From positions 4,518,055-4,582,054 of the forward strand of contig NC_058508.1 of assembly GCF_020382885.2 (NCBI RefSeq): DNA of 64,000 nucleotides, in the 5' to 3' direction. The position numbers and the translations under genes were made by a program. Below the pieces are notes generated by a model that had not been told where the DNA came from, searched no databases, and saw nothing but the letters and a program-made list of their open reading frames with translations. The stretch comes from Scatophagus argus (taxonomy: Eukaryota > Chordata > Actinopteri > Scatophagidae). Each line of letters begins with the position of its first letter. The first letter of the stretch is position 1. This document shows, one piece after another, positions 1-16,959 of this stretch.

Positions 1-3000
1 CCCCAAATCATACTAGCACTCTTTGGTGGAGAAAGATGACAATCCCTGCAGGAATATGTCTACAAGTGGAATGTAAAATACTGAAATTGTACGATTGAAG
101 ACACAGTGTGAAGTCCCACACTCATGTTGTTTTTGATGTTGTTGATGTTGCTTTTGTTGTGCACCAAGTGTTCGTTGTTAGGCTTACTCTAAGGTGGATG
201 AGTTTGCGGGTGAGATTAAAATCTCAATCATGTGACAGACTGCTACTGATAAGTCCTCTTTTTTTAAAATATATTATGTTTCTAAAGGACTTGTAGTGTG
301 GGGACTGAAAGGCCCCGAGTGATGTAAAGCAAGAGATGAAGCAACTTTATTTTGAATAGAGGAAAGAAATGTTTTTTATGATTATTCTTTTGTGTTGTTA
401 TTACTCTGCATCTGATTTTCTTGGTAAGTGAATGTCTGTCTGTCTGTGTTGATGCTTTACTGTGAGAAAATGGCTGTATAATGCACTTTCAGACCATCAT
501 TGGTGCAGTGGTAGCTAGTGCTCAAACATCACCCAAGGGCCAGGTTTCAAATCACCTTCAGTTAAGCTAACTGAAAAATATACAGAAAAAAAAAGCAGGA
601 TGTGTAATCAGATTTATAATTTAAACGTTCAAGTTCCTTATTCTGAGTTTCCTTTTCTTCATCTGAATATTCAGAATTCTGAAATGCGTGAGATGGGTTA
701 GGTTTACTGGTGACATTACATTATCTAATGAGAGCTTTGCAACAGCTGGCTCTGCAGTGTGTGTGCTAGCACTTTAACATAGACTATGGAGTTATAGGTG
801 ACATGCATTACTCAAAGTATAACCTTTTGTTAACACAGATTTGCCCCTGATTTGGATTCATACCATAGATTTTTCTGAAAGCCTTTAAACAGATTTTTAA
901 TGTTTGGGTTTTCCCACCTTTTACTGCCCATGATAGGCTGAGATCCTGGAAACATACCGTATAGTAGTACTTCCTGTTCAGCCTAGATAATCAGAATTTA
1001 TAGAATTTTTGTTGAATTTAGCTTCTGTCACTCATTAGAGGAACCACAGCTAACAGCTAATCTTAAGTTTAATGTCAGGCTCAGGGTGCATTGTCATATG
1101 GTTAGCTATAATTGAATAAGGAAATATTTAGGACTGAATGTTTTCTCATATCTGCTCCCACATTCAACTAATTAGCATTTAACAACTGAGTTTTGTACGT
1201 GTAATTTACATACACCTGTACATTTAGAAGGTATTTTAGGTTCTAGTGTTAAGAAAACTGTTTGTGTCCTGTCAATGAACAACTAGCCACAGTGCTTCGT
1301 CAGTGTCTCACATTCATTAGGATAATGCTTGTCACCTATATCATCAACATATGGTCTCCCAAACCCTCAGCATGCACATCGCTTAGCTTCTGTCTGACTG
1401 TGTCCACTGTCATATTGGGTAAAGTTGAACAATGGGCCAAAGCCCCACAAAAGATTCATCTTATATTCTCTAAAGAAATTCTAGCTAATGTCACAGTAAA
1501 ACACATTTAATGTAGTTTTACTTAATACATGTATAATTACCAATATCTGTTTTTCTTGTATGAAAATTACTGGTATAGGAAGAGGCTGAATGACATTTTG
1601 AGTACAGTGTCACTAAATGCTTGTACAATTAATACATTTGTTTTTATTAGAGGCTGTACAAAACTTGTTAGGGGAACGCAGATTCATTTTTTTAGGAAAG
1701 TGGTATTGATATTTTATTTGACCCTCCCCTTGAGTTAAAAAAAAACTGCAGTATCCTTCTCCTGATAACTCAAACAAAATATAGAATAAAATAAAATATT
1801 GATACAACTTGATTCGTCATTAATACTTAAGAGGTATAGCATAAATAGCATATAGCAGTTAAGACTGTGTACCATAGCCTTATAAAATAAATCTCGGGTG
1901 AGAAAAAATTTGAAATAAAAAACAGCAAGGAGACCCCGCCTTAAATAAATCTCTCCCTCCATAATAAATCTCATAAAGCTCCTTGATGGTCATTGTGGAT
2001 GCATACATTATATTTCCAGTACAACTGACAGGTTACAATTTTGGTGAAGCTTATTTTAAATTAAGGGTATAAATCCACTGTCCAATTAGCTGAACTGAAC
2101 GTGAATGAACCTGAGTCCTGCTTTCCACAGTTGCTTGGGCTGTATCACTCGCTAAGCTGGGCATTTGCTCACATCCCTGATCTGGGTCAATAAATAAAAT
2201 GATTCCTAAATCCTGATCTTAGCCTTTAGATTGTTCAAAATTAATCTGACCATAGACCAGGGCTCATCTTGCAATGTATAAATCTGTTATCTATTAATCT
2301 CTGTGTTGTGACAAGAATATTGCATTTGATGGGAAAAAAAATAGTCTCACCATACAAAAAGGAATACAGTAAAGAAACAGAAAAAATCACAAAATACAAA
2401 CCAAAAAAAGAGAGATTTATACAACTGTTCGTACCTCATTGTACTGCTGTGTGCCAGAGTAATGGAGGGGGGGGTGATCAGTCTCAAGCAAGGAAAATCA
2501 CCAGTGGCTGTCAAAATGTGGAACAGGACCCAGCAGTGGTCTCTGGAAGATTCAAATGTCGCCCAAACTTTTTGAAAAGAAATTGGGGGCTTGACTAGAT
2601 TTTTTCATGGCAGTTTAGTTTGGAGTTCCTGGCCCTGAAATGTAACTGAAAAGAGAAAACACTAATGTGCTGAAGAGGGTGGCAAATTTGTTTCAAGGAA
2701 AAAAAAAGAAAAGAAAAAAAAAAAAAAAAAAGCTCTGTTCAGGTTGTAAAATATATCATTGTGACAATGTTGTGGCTCTAAAAAATGTTACTATTAAAAC
2801 TGCACTTACATTGTTATGTCCATAAGGAAATAATAGCATGAAATATGAGGCCATGCTTTTGAGTATTCATCGTCAGCTGGCAGATGTTTCTTCCTTCTCT
2901 GCATGTGTTCTGACCTGACAAACCAAGAGAGGACTGGTGTTTCATCAGGACAAGAGTTGGGGTGCATTGAATAGTTTGGCCAAATAAAATATTTAAATGT

Positions 3001-5159
3001 TTCAAAAATATACAAAGAAATCAAAAATGGTGCCCCCCCCCAAAAAAAAACAAAAAACAGCAAAACAGCTCTAAAGAGAGATGTCCTCTTCAAGCCTTCG
3101 GATCTTTTCAAGTGCACATATGCAATTACACACTTCCAATTATGTCCAGTGTACTTAAATACAGGACAGTGAATTGTGCCTTGAACAAGAGAAGTTTAGG
3201 ACCCCAAGTCCCAGACAACTATTCCCATGACAGTGTCCTCTCTTGTTTTTGCTGGTTGCTCCCTGCAGCTCCCCTTCACAGTGACTTTCTGCAGTAGCAC
3301 ACAACCCAGCCCTAGTGTATCTGAGAGGCATCATGTGAGGACCTGCACATGCAGGAGGCTATTTCCTGTAAGCAAAGCAGCCATAATTTTTTGGCACAGC
3401 ACAGTGTTGAATGTAAAGCTGAATGAGGTATGGGGTTGAAGCATCCCCAGTAAGAGTTTGATGATGTATTTTATAAAGCTGGTTGTGGGTTTGTAATGGG
3501 CACGGTTGTTGTTTGTCTTGTTTTCTGTGACAAATCATTCATGGCACAATCAGAGAATGGCATCTCAGTGGCTCAAAGCTGTTTGTGTTTGTGTCTATGT
3601 GACATTCATTTTCAGCATTAAAATTACTTTGATATCAGTTTGTCTAGCCTGTCTATGTTTAGCTATATGACTCTCTGACATGTAAGAGTTTATTTTTATT
3701 AAGTTTAGATATGACAGATGGACACACATTAAGTTGAATCAATAGCAAAAGCTGGTGGACAAGAATGACATTCTTCTCAGTCAAAAACATAAAATTGTGT
3801 TCAAGCTCACTTCACTGCACGCCAACACTTTTAGCTTAGCAGCTACAGTGAAGATTTCAGTTTAAAAGGGTGTAAGTAACATTTTTCAGACCTCCAGAAT
3901 TTCAGATTACATCGGATGAGCTGTACGAAGCCGTTTTATGTGTTCTGTTCTGTTTTTGTAATGTTCTTAAACAAGTCCCTAGCTTTTTCAGTTATTTAAG
4001 AGAGTGCTGCAATGCTGATTTGCTGTGTAAGCTCCAGAAATGTTTTGTAGACAAAGAGATTCCACACAGCTTTGCATTTGCATTACATTTGGGTTGAGTG
4101 GATAATGACTGAATTTTGATTTTTGGTAGAATTCTTCCTTAAACACAAGTATATCTGAAGATATTTTAATTTTTAGAGGCCATTTTACATTCTGCAAGGA
4201 AAAACATCTGTAACTTGTCACATTGGCCAGTTAATTGATTGACATTTTGCATTATTGCTGTCAACTTATTGATTTCTTAGAACAGCAGTTTACTTAAGAC
4301 AAAACTGGCCACATGTAGCCTTGTGACTCTAACATTGCATCCAAAATTTTGTCTCATCTGTTCGATGAGACAGATGGTGTTAAAATTTTCCATTCTGATT
4401 ATGCTTCATTTTGCAGAAGTTCTAAACCCAGAAGGTAGGCAGACTTTCCTTGCAGCCAGGTACAGGAATATTGTGGAAAGTTAGGTCCAACACGTTTGGT
4501 AATAAGGCCTGTCTTTCGGTTTCAGTTCAAGGTTTTATATTAGCTCAAACCAATAATGTATGAACACCATGCCAACACACTATTGTTTGTGTGTATGTTT
4601 TTGTATAGTACGTGCAAACCTGGGGGGTAATAGATTAATGGGCTATAGATACTTGAACACTGTTTATGTAATAATAAAATATTAGTTTTATGCTATATTA
4701 GCTAAAATACATTAGCAGTAACTATATGAGTACAATCAGTTTCTCTTTGAAAGATGAGATACTGTATTGTAATGAATTTGTTGCTCAATTTTGAGGTACT
4801 TTAGCAAATATACTATACCACCTTGGTGAAGGATTAGGACAGTACAACAACAGTATGATATTTGAGAGGGTGATGATAAAGGACCAAGCAGAGAGCTACC
4901 AAAACACAAGCCCACCTGGAAGTTAGCAGGATTCCAGCTGTCCATGGACCTTAGTATGACCTCCGAGACATAGCATGTCCAAAACATGTCTGTACATATA
5001 TCAGCATTTTTCTGATAGAAGAGTTACTGTACTATAGAGCTCCTTATGAACAACAATTTCTAAACCAAACAAGCTAATAAAGATGTGTAACATTTTAGGC
5101 ACTTGCACAAACACAACACGTCAATGCATCACCCATGTCACGCTAAAACTAAAACTAAA
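1..5159. other. Intergenic, no gene recognised
   Basis: About 5 kb of AT-rich sequence without an exon I can recognise. Open frames here (for example 1262-1510, 2269-2598 and 3112-3297) are short, lack family motifs and have no plausible splice partners. Visible items are a degenerate tRNA-SINE-like patch near 500-556, a long A-rich run at 2699-2731, a C-run/A-run pair at 3035-3057, and a short AAAACT-type tandem at 5144-5162. Part of this could be the distal 3' untranslated region of a gene lying to the left of the window, but nothing in the sequence proves it. Confidence 0.5.
500..556 (+). repeat. Degenerate tRNA-derived SINE-like remnant
   Basis: A TGGTGCAGTGGTAGC-type start (500-514), an A-box-like TGGTAGCTAGTG (509-520) and a B-box-like GGTTTCAAATC (543-553) are spaced roughly as in the internal RNA polymerase III promoter of tRNA-headed fish SINEs. 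The acceptor stem and anticodon arm cannot be folded, so this is not a working tRNA gene. The match is short and could be chance. Confidence 0.25.
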
Positions 5160-5805
5160 ACTGTTAGATTTCATTAGTTTTTCGTGTTGTGTTCTTCTGT
5201 GTCCCCCTTGCCTTGTGTTTTTAGTGTGTCCCTGTTTGTTCTCTCCCTGTGTTTCTGTGTGTCTTGTGGTCTGTGTGTGTGTCTGAAGGTGGACTTGGTT
5301 TTCTGGTCGTTTCTGCCAGCTCACTTGCACACCTGAGCCTGAACTGATAATCAACTCCTCCCTCTTCCTCAAGTACTTAAGAACCGGTTCATTTGTCCAA
5401 TTTCTGCCAGATTGTACAGTCCAACTCTTTGGTACTTGTGCCAAGTCAATTTTCTCCTAGTGCTCTAGTGTCTTTGCTTTGTGTAATTCTGTTTTGCTTG
5501 TGATTCTGGTTCAGGTTTCATCCTTGTGCTCCATTTCCACGTCCGGCTCCATGATTCAGCTTTCTGTCTGCACTCACCTGCAATCACTTCTGGCTCCTCA
5601 CCCAACTGCCTGTCTTCACCTGCCAGCTCCAGGATCCTACATTAACCCAGGAAGCCACCTCTCTGGATTGAGCACCTTTTTCCTCTTCCATGACCATGGA
5701 CTCATTCCCAGTGACATTAATCATTAATATTCAGATATGAACTGAAACCTAGTTCATTATGAACAATAAAATGTCTACTTTGACTTTTAGTCTTGTCTCA
5801 TGTGT
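5160..5805 (+). mobile_element. Retrotransposon 3'-UTR-like block (LINE-type)
   Basis: A T/C-rich, coding-free block ends in an AACAATAAAATGTC polyadenylation-like stretch (about 5763-5776). The texture is that of LINE 3' untranslated ends often seen in fish genomes: CCCTGT/GTTTGTT phrases, then a CACCTGC-rich middle, then AATAAA. A second block of similar texture lies at 16960-17420. No reverse-transcriptase coding is left, so the family cannot be named. Confidence 0.3.
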
Positions 5806-6543
5806 GTGTGTTCTGAACTTTTGGTACCAAAAGAACAAAAAGAGTTCAGCTAAAAGCTCTTCAGTTTGTACACCCTGTTTGAGTTGGGTTGAGACTACAG
5901 GTGACTTACAAATACCCACTATAATGTAAAATGCATCTAATAGTACACCTAAGCCTGTGAATATAAAGATTGTTAATACTGACAGCAGGTCTGTAAGGTC
6001 TGTAGCCTACAGCTGTGATCTGTCTGACACAGGACTCCAAAGTATGGGGCTCCATGCATGACAGTTGACTTTGGCAATTTGACTGTTCCCAGGAAATACC
6101 AGAAACATGCAGCAATATAGGTATTTCATGCATTGTTACTTAAATTTGAGGCTGTACATAGGCACAGAGAATTTAAACACAGTGAGTCCAAAATAGTCCA
6201 TATATGTTCTTCTATGTGGAACTAAAGCTATTACTGAATGTAATGCTCTCTATAATTATACTGCATATGCACAGCCTAAATGGGCTGTCTATGGTGCACT
6301 CTAAATTTGGAAACAGACTGCCAACTCTGAGACTCATGAAAGCCAGTTGATGTCAAATTTGTTTTAGGGTTGTTGTGGAGGAGATGATGTAACAATGAGC
6401 AGCTTTGCTTTCCACCAATCCAAAGTCCTTCACAGCCCACCCACACCACCACCACCCCCGAACCATGACTCCACCCCGCCTTCCCTCCCCAAAACACAGA
6501 AGGGCACAGCTGGTACAGAGTAGGCATGCTCCAGATTGGCATG

Positions 6544-6635
<92 letters not shown>

Positions 6636-6680
6636 TACGTACGTACGTACACACACACACACACACTCACACACACAAAC
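6544..6680. repeat. Compound microsatellite (GT)n(GA)n(CGTA)n(CA)n
   Basis: About 35 bases of GT, then about 54 bases of GA, then four CGTA units (6634-6650), then CA. The GT tract on the left and the CA tract on the right are complementary, so the whole unit could fold back around the self-complementary GTAC core. Confidence 0.9.
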
Positions 6681-7079
6681 CTTCTTACACAGACACAGAT
6701 TGACAGACCAGGACATCCATTACAGATTTTTCCCCTCAACTAAAGGAAAAGTGCTTCCAGCAAGGCTCCAAAAATAGAACAGTATATTCTGATGATGTTC
6801 ATATTCACTGACGCTGCATTTCATTTTTGAGAATTTTGCAAATTCTAAGAAAAGCACACACTTTTATGCACATGCTTGCATCTGATTCATAAACACATGC
6901 TGCTGATTAAAGCATATGATTTGGTTACATAAAATGGTTTATCACCATGTCCAGAGTTTATATATATCTAAAGGTTTCATCACTGGTGATCAATATTTTA
7001 TGAGGTCAGAATTATGTTGGGACAAAATTCCAATGATGAAATGAAACCACTAAACCTCCAGTTTTCCCCTTTGCTGCTA

Positions 7080-7276
7080 TATAAACAGATTGATACCACT
7101 GCCATGTCTGCATTGTAAGTATGAAGCCACTGCCAGCAGCCAGATAACTTGGCTTAGTAGAAAGACTGTAAACGAGGGAAGACAGCTAGCTTGGCCCAGC
7201 ATACAAAGCGAATAAAATCTGCCTAGCAGCACCTCTAAAGCTCTCAGCTGGTTGCCTGGCAACCCCTCAAATGACA
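7080..7276. mobile_element. Fragment of a teleost inverted-repeat element (family A)
   Basis: The segment reads as the internal part of the repeat family seen more fully at 11360-11755: GTAAGTATGAAGC, then GCCAGCAGCCA, then CAGCACCTCTAAAGCTC, then GGTTGCCTGGCAACC. Phrases and order agree between the copies, but neither terminus is present here. It does not encode a protein. Confidence 0.5.
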
Positions 7277-8259
7277 AGAGTTCAGGAAGTCTGTGCTTTT
7301 CCTAAATGAACTGTAGACTGCACCAAGCGACGGTATGATTGTGGACTTACAGTGTGTTGCACAATAACAAAGGTCAAGATGTAACTTTCTGTTTTAATGG
7401 ATGTTGTTCCTGGTTCCATTTGGCTTTACATATTTATAACATGAGTGGAGCACAGGCGGACCAGAGGCCAGACATGATTAGATCTGTAACTCATTCAAAC
7501 TCACAACATTCTCTGCAGATGTCAAACTGGTTGACCACTATTAGATTAACTGCCATGAATCTTCCCAAAAGCGTGAATCAGCCAAATGCTTTCCAAACCA
7601 ATCAGCCTCAGCTGTGTATGTTCTGTGTAGTGCTAATGCTAGCATTTTAACTGGCTAAAAAGGAACAGTGAAAATAGCAGGCATTACCTGCTAAGTATTA
7701 GCATATTGACATTCTTGTTAGCATGTTAGCTTTCTCAATCATATTTATTCCGTATCAGCTTGTTTCAGCTTTTCATTGTAGGTATTTCCAATAGTCTTGT
7801 TCCCTGTTTTGGCATGACCTCAACATTGCAAATCTTTCCCTAACCATAACCACATTGTTTTTGTGCCTGAAATAGACCATGTTGCCATTTGATGTTGAGC
7901 AAATGTTAGAAAGGCTTTGCGGAAGGAAGGCTTTGCACACCACAAAGGGTTTCTTGTGCCTCTAGATGAGAAGTGGTGTGGCAAAGCATCAGTACGTAAC
8001 AAGCTGGGATCAGAACGTGTATCGAGTATGATAGCACAACACTGAGCCCCCACTGCTGTGACGTTTTTTGGTATGTTTGAAAATTTGCAATCTTCACTAT
8101 AATTTTAAATGAAATTTTGTTTAGCTGCACAGAATGAGTTTGTAAGACTGGGGTCAGTTATGTTTAATTTATTTCTACAAACTACAGAAAAAAAAAATGA
8201 AATAAAATACTGGGAATCTACATGGTGCAGTCTTACTTCACTACAAGCATTTACCTGAC

Positions 8260-8294
8260 TCACACCCACCCACACACATACACACACACACACA
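8260..8294. repeat. (CA)n microsatellite, interrupted
   Basis: A short imperfect CA/CCA tract, directly visible. Confidence 0.8.
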
Positions 8295-8630
8295 TTTGAA
8301 ACACATGGCTGCCCCACCCCCACGGATTCATTCATGCAGACTGGTGTTATGTAAGAGAGTTAGCATCCTCTCCTAAAAGACATGTCCTTGCGTCAACTCC
8401 ATGTGCCAGACCAGGACAGAGATGAGACAGACAGACAGACACAGGGGGGAGAGATGGATAGAGAGAGAGAGAGAGATAGCTTGAGAGAGCATGTGTGAAA
8501 ACAGCTGACAGGGCAAAAAGAGATAGAAAAAGACCTGCAACAGAGAAAACCTCAGGGTGGGAGAGAGGCCCCGCCATGGAACTCAACCTACGAAGCCAGT
8601 TGAATGCAATAAACTTGCTCACTCTCTCTC

Positions 8631-8646
8631 TCACACACACACACAT

Positions 8647-8697
<51 letters not shown>
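8631..8697. repeat. (CA)n microsatellite
   Basis: About 33 CA units with a single ATGCGC interruption near 8645-8650, preceded by a short CT tract. Confidence 0.95.
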
Positions 8698-8703
<6 letters not shown>

Positions 8704-9896
8704 AGCACACTAAATACAAAAGGAGGAGGTGCCTATTAAAAGGCCTCTGGCAGGATAAAGGAACATCACAGGGGGTGGAAGAGTACTAGCAAGTTTGTTT
8801 TGTTTTGGTAGTGAACCATCAACATATTGAGTATGTTGACTAAACAAAAAAGATGAAGTGGCTTATTTTAACCATGTTTAACCTTTTTTGTATTGTATAC
8901 ATCAGATGGTTAAGAGTTATATGGCTTTAACATACATGAGAAGTAAAATCGGTTCCCAGTGATAAACATTTTTCTCTCAAATATTTTTCTTCCGTTTTAC
9001 AATACTTCATAAAAAAAATAATATTAAATAAAAGCAAGAGTGGTTATAAACAGTCCCCCATATGGGTTGAGCTCTGCTTTTTCCGTAATGCAACACAGTA
9101 TATATCTTTAGACTTGCCCTGCCTAGTGAACGGCCTCCAAATCCATGGCCCAATCTGGATTACAGGTTTTGTGTTTGACTTTGTGGTCTCCATGCTCAAA
9201 CTGAGATAGTCCTGATGATCTGAGCGTGGGGGGGTAGGGGGGATTATTGTGTCAGACTTGACAAAGCTTCTCCAAAGCCATCGAAGACATTTTACAACTG
9301 CTGTACAACTGTCGCATAAAACTGATCTTTGTATTTAAAATCAGGTGGACTTTCCCTTTAAATCTGTTTTTACCTCCAACATATTGAATTGCAGTGTAAT
9401 GTAGACGCTACTCAGTCTAAAAAAAAGGATGCTTTACAAAGTGTTACACAGTTGAACTTATAAATGGCTGAAGCAGGAGATGAAGCTTTTTATAGTCTTA
9501 CAATATTGTGATGCTGATGGAACCTTAGTTTGAATTTGTTGCCCAACACAACATTGTATTAGAACAGTAGTCCTACTGCGCCCCCTACAGGACAAAGTGA
9601 CTACAAACCAGCAATGCATCATCTACCACAGTACAGCAGCTACATATTTAGTTCAAACACAATTGAGATCAGAAACTGAGATGTTGATATTTATTTTGTT
9701 TTAGTTTATATTACTCATTTTATTAATTATTTTATTTTATTGCTGCAGAAATGTAAGCTTTCAAAGAAAACGGCATACTAAGTATGCAGTTACGCATGTA
9801 AGAGGGACAAATTCAGTTCAAACCAGCTGGTGAGATAGTCATGGTTATCCTTGAACAAAGTTACATTTCACTCCAAGCTCTTACATGTAGTTAAAA

Positions 9897-10392
9897 TACA
9901 CTATAGTATTGGGACACACTTCTTTGTTATTGAATTCAGGTGGAGACTGCTTCTCAGGGGTTGGGCTGGGCCTCTTACTTCCAGTGAAGGGAAATTCTAA
10001 TGGTTCAGCATCTTGGACAATGATATGCCTCTGACTTTGTGGTAACAGTTTGCTGAAGGCCCTTTTCTAGTCCATAAAGACATGGGTGAGTTTGGTGTGG
10101 AAGAACCTGACTGGTCCACACAGAGCCCTGACCTCCATCCAACACCTCTGGGATGAACTGGACCAGAGTCTGGGGCCAGATCTTTTGGTCCAACATCAGT
10201 GTCTGACCTCACTCTTGTTGTGCTGCATGAATGGACAAACATTCCCACAGAAACACAACAAACTGTTGGAAATCCTTCTGGACTGGAAGCTGTTAGAGCT
10301 GCAAAGCTGTCCATGTATTTAGAATGTGATGTCATTTACATTCCTGTTGGTGTACCGGTCAGGTGGGCCAAAACTTTTGTCCATGTAGTATA
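9897..10392 (+). mobile_element. Internally deleted Tc1-like element, copy 1
   Basis: The left end has a CACTATAGTATTGGGACAC-type start and the right end an ACTTTTGTCCATGTAGTA-type end, as in Tc1-like elements of fish. Inside, 10098-10170 is a decayed version of the transposase C-terminal coding region (the stretch normally giving Leu-Asn-Pro-Ile-Glu-His-Leu-Trp-Asp-Glu-Leu). It is broken by frameshifts and lacks most of the catalytic domain. The element is about 0.5 kb instead of the roughly 1.3-1.6 kb of intact members, so it cannot move by itself. A sister copy in opposite orientation is at 44262-44778, inside brsk1. Confidence 0.75.
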
Positions 10393-11359
10393 TCTAAATG
10401 TAGCATACTTCACTGTAAATCTTTTATACAAGTTCAGAGTGGTTACTAGCAAACAGTTAATGAATGAAGCACAAAGAACACGGTTTGTTGTTTTTAATGC
10501 TGTTTTAATGCTGGTTTTTACCCTCATATCCATAAAACTTCTTCCTGTGTAAATCATTTTTGTAATGATGATAAAGTCTAAAAATACCTAAAATGATGAC
10601 ATTATATCCTAACCATCTGTTACAGTATACCCACTCAGCCTGAAAACTTCTGACCTCTGTTTCCCAAAGTGTAGAATTAAGTGCTACATCTAATACTACT
10701 ACTACTACTACTACTGTTTTGTGACATCACATCAGACACTGGCAAGATAATAAGACAGCATATGTGTTGTCACTTCGGTGATTCTAAGAAGCTATGAAAG
10801 AAAACCAGACATGTCATTTTCTGTATATTACTTGAACGTATGAAAATAGAGCAACAACAATCACAAGTGTCATTAGATAAAGTGCACTTGATAAACAGCA
10901 CGGTCATAATCTGTGAGACTCGATGAAAGCCTACTGACATGACCACTTACATCACATCCTACTCAGTAATGCACATGATGATTCACACGTTACAGGCTTA
11001 ATAAAGCACACTGTGACACATAAATCGCACTCATGAATGCACACCATGACTCAGTAAACACGTAAACACACATCTGTGCTAACAAAGGAACATAAACAAC
11101 ACATTGGCTCACATGTACATTACACAGCATGCTGCCGTACAATATAAAACCGCATGTACTCTGACAAAAACACACACACACACACCAATGTGCAAAACGT
11201 GTAGACTGAGAAGTTATCCAATAATATTTAAGTTACTGGCAAACAACATTCTGGCAGTGCTTTAATTACAATCAGAAACTTCAGTGACTTGGTTTCACTC
11301 ACTGGACCATTTGGCATAAAGTTACAGGTCCTGTACCCTCAGCAGCCTGACAGGGCAAT
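10393..11359. other. Intergenic, nothing recognised
   Basis: AT-rich sequence without exon signals. It holds a short (ACT)n run at 10693-10715 and many ACACA/CACAT-type phrases at 10980-11190 that give chance cysteine-rich frames on the minus strand. Confidence 0.5.
10693..10715. repeat. (ACT)n microsatellite
   Basis: About seven ACT units, directly visible. Confidence 0.85.
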
Positions 11360-11755
11360 AAAGGAATAGTTTGATATTTTCAGACTTACATTCGGTCGCT
11401 TTCTTGCTGAGAGTTGGATGAGGAAATTTATACCTCTCTCATGTCTGTGCAGTAAGTATGAAGCTATGGCCAGCAGCCACTTAACTTAGTTCAGCACAAA
11501 GACTTGAAAAAGTAAGAAACAGCACCTGTAAAGTTTACTAATTCAAGCTAATTTGTTTAGATGTTTGCAGTCCAACAGTCCAGCACATTTTGGGTTTTGG
11601 AAGGACTAAACACATGGGATATAACATGCTAATTACTGGCTTTACAGGTTTTAGTAGGCAGTTTTTTTGTTGACTGTTGGTATTTGCTTCATTTTGACAT
11701 AAGAGTAGTTTCCATATTCTCACTATTGTATTCAACTTTCAGCAAGAAAGAGAAC
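11360..11755. mobile_element. Teleost inverted-repeat element (family A), fuller copy
   Basis: It starts with AAAGGAATAGTTTGATATTTT and continues with CGCTTTCTTGCTGAGAGTTGGATGAG. It ends with TTCAACTTTCAGCAAGAAAG, which is complementary to the left arm. Between the arms are GTAAGTATGAAGC and GCCAGCAGCC, shared with 7080-7276, and a middle related to 47734-47895. It has the build of a non-autonomous terminal-inverted-repeat element; no coding region is present. Confidence 0.6.
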
Positions 11756-12665
11756 AGTATCTTCCAGTAAAATGCAGAGCTATTCCTTGGTTTCTTTGCT
11801 GTTCCATCCATGTATCAACATTGTAATTTTACTATTAAAAATTTAATTATCTTGCGGTATGAAATACTGTCAAAATTTCCTATAAAACACCATACAGCAA
11901 GACAAAAATTTAACTGAGACATACTTCTGAGGCAGGCTGCTAGAAATGAGCACAATATAGGTCACAGATTTCTAAAACTTACTAAATATAACAGAGAAAA
12001 ATGATTTTACTATCATCCTCTAATACCCTGAAAATCTGATTCAATATGAAAAATCACAGTGTCCACTTGAACCCTCCCCCGGGAACGGCTGGAACTGAGA
12101 GATTTGGCAGTGTTTGCAGGAGTTAGGCCAAGACAAAGAACACAATGCCAGGAGGGAGGAAGAGAGAAGGCGGTGGCAGTCTCACATCGGTTACACCATC
12201 TGGTTTTTTCAGCAGTTCCCACAATGAGCGCCTTTAAATGCATATTAACATTCACATGTTGATACTGTTCTCTGGAATAGTGAGCAGCAGGAAAACACAC
12301 CAAAATATACAGAACACTGTCACTTGGACCTGAACCATGATAGTACACACTTAGTGAAAGCAGTGCAACTGGATTTACACACATTTACACTGTATGATCA
12401 GAACATGGCATCACCAGTATTTGACTGAACACAATTAAAATACTGTACATGTCAAAAGGTGGTATGCAAGGTGTATAATTTTACATACACTCAGTGCTGT
12501 CAGCCTTAGTCTGAGAGAAAAATGTCTTTTCCGCCATCCTCACATCCGGAACGTCTCACAGATCTGCGGCTTGTTAAAGCTGTAGAACGAGTGAAAGAAA
12601 GTGATGTGCAATAAAGGATACTTTTGTTCCTTCTTACAATCTTTCATCTTCAGTCATTGTCTGCC
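11756..12665 (-). other. Probable dusp3 3' untranslated region and flank
   Basis: This lies directly after the dusp3 stop codon on the minus strand. An ATTAAA-type signal on the minus strand near 11843-11848 could end the transcript, giving a 3' untranslated region of about 0.8 kb, but several T/A-rich alternatives exist. No other gene is seen in this stretch. Confidence 0.35.
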
Positions 12666-16660
<3,995 letters not shown>

Positions 16661-16959
16661 TCAGTGGTTCCCAACCAAGCGCCCCCCCAAAAAGACATCT
16701 ATGTATAGTCATTTTCATTGGCATAAAGGGCTAGATTAAACATTTAAGATGTTTGTATCATGTATTTCTTGTTCAGAAGTAAAATGAACTTTAAATTTCA
16801 AGCTTTTCAAAGACAAAAACAAACAAGTCTGATAAGATAAAAAGATGCATCAGTGCGAGGTTCAAAAAGAGACATTATGTTGGCTTTTACAGTTGGACCA
16901 CACTTGGTCTAGTTTATTAGCATATTGTCAAGTCCAGGAAACATTGTTAAGTTAATTTA

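Larger units (their letters stand above)
5806..9896. other. Intergenic, microsatellite-rich
   Basis: No exon recognised. The stretch carries a compound GT/GA/CGTA/CA microsatellite (6544-6680), a fragment of a fish inverted-repeat element (7080-7276) and CA tracts near 8260-8294 and 8631-8697. Serine/leucine- or histidine/threonine-rich open frames in it are translations of these dinucleotide repeats. Confidence 0.5.

Noticed and set aside
2269..2598. 109-codon Lys-rich frame in the left intergenic region
   Set aside because: Its content follows A-rich sequence, and no motif or exon boundary supports it.
6276..6743. Overlapping open frames on both strands with Ser-Leu, His-Thr or Arg-Glu runs
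   Set aside because: They are translations of the GT/GA/CA microsatellite. The same holds for the frames at 8347-8739, 21255-21572 and 26960-27428.
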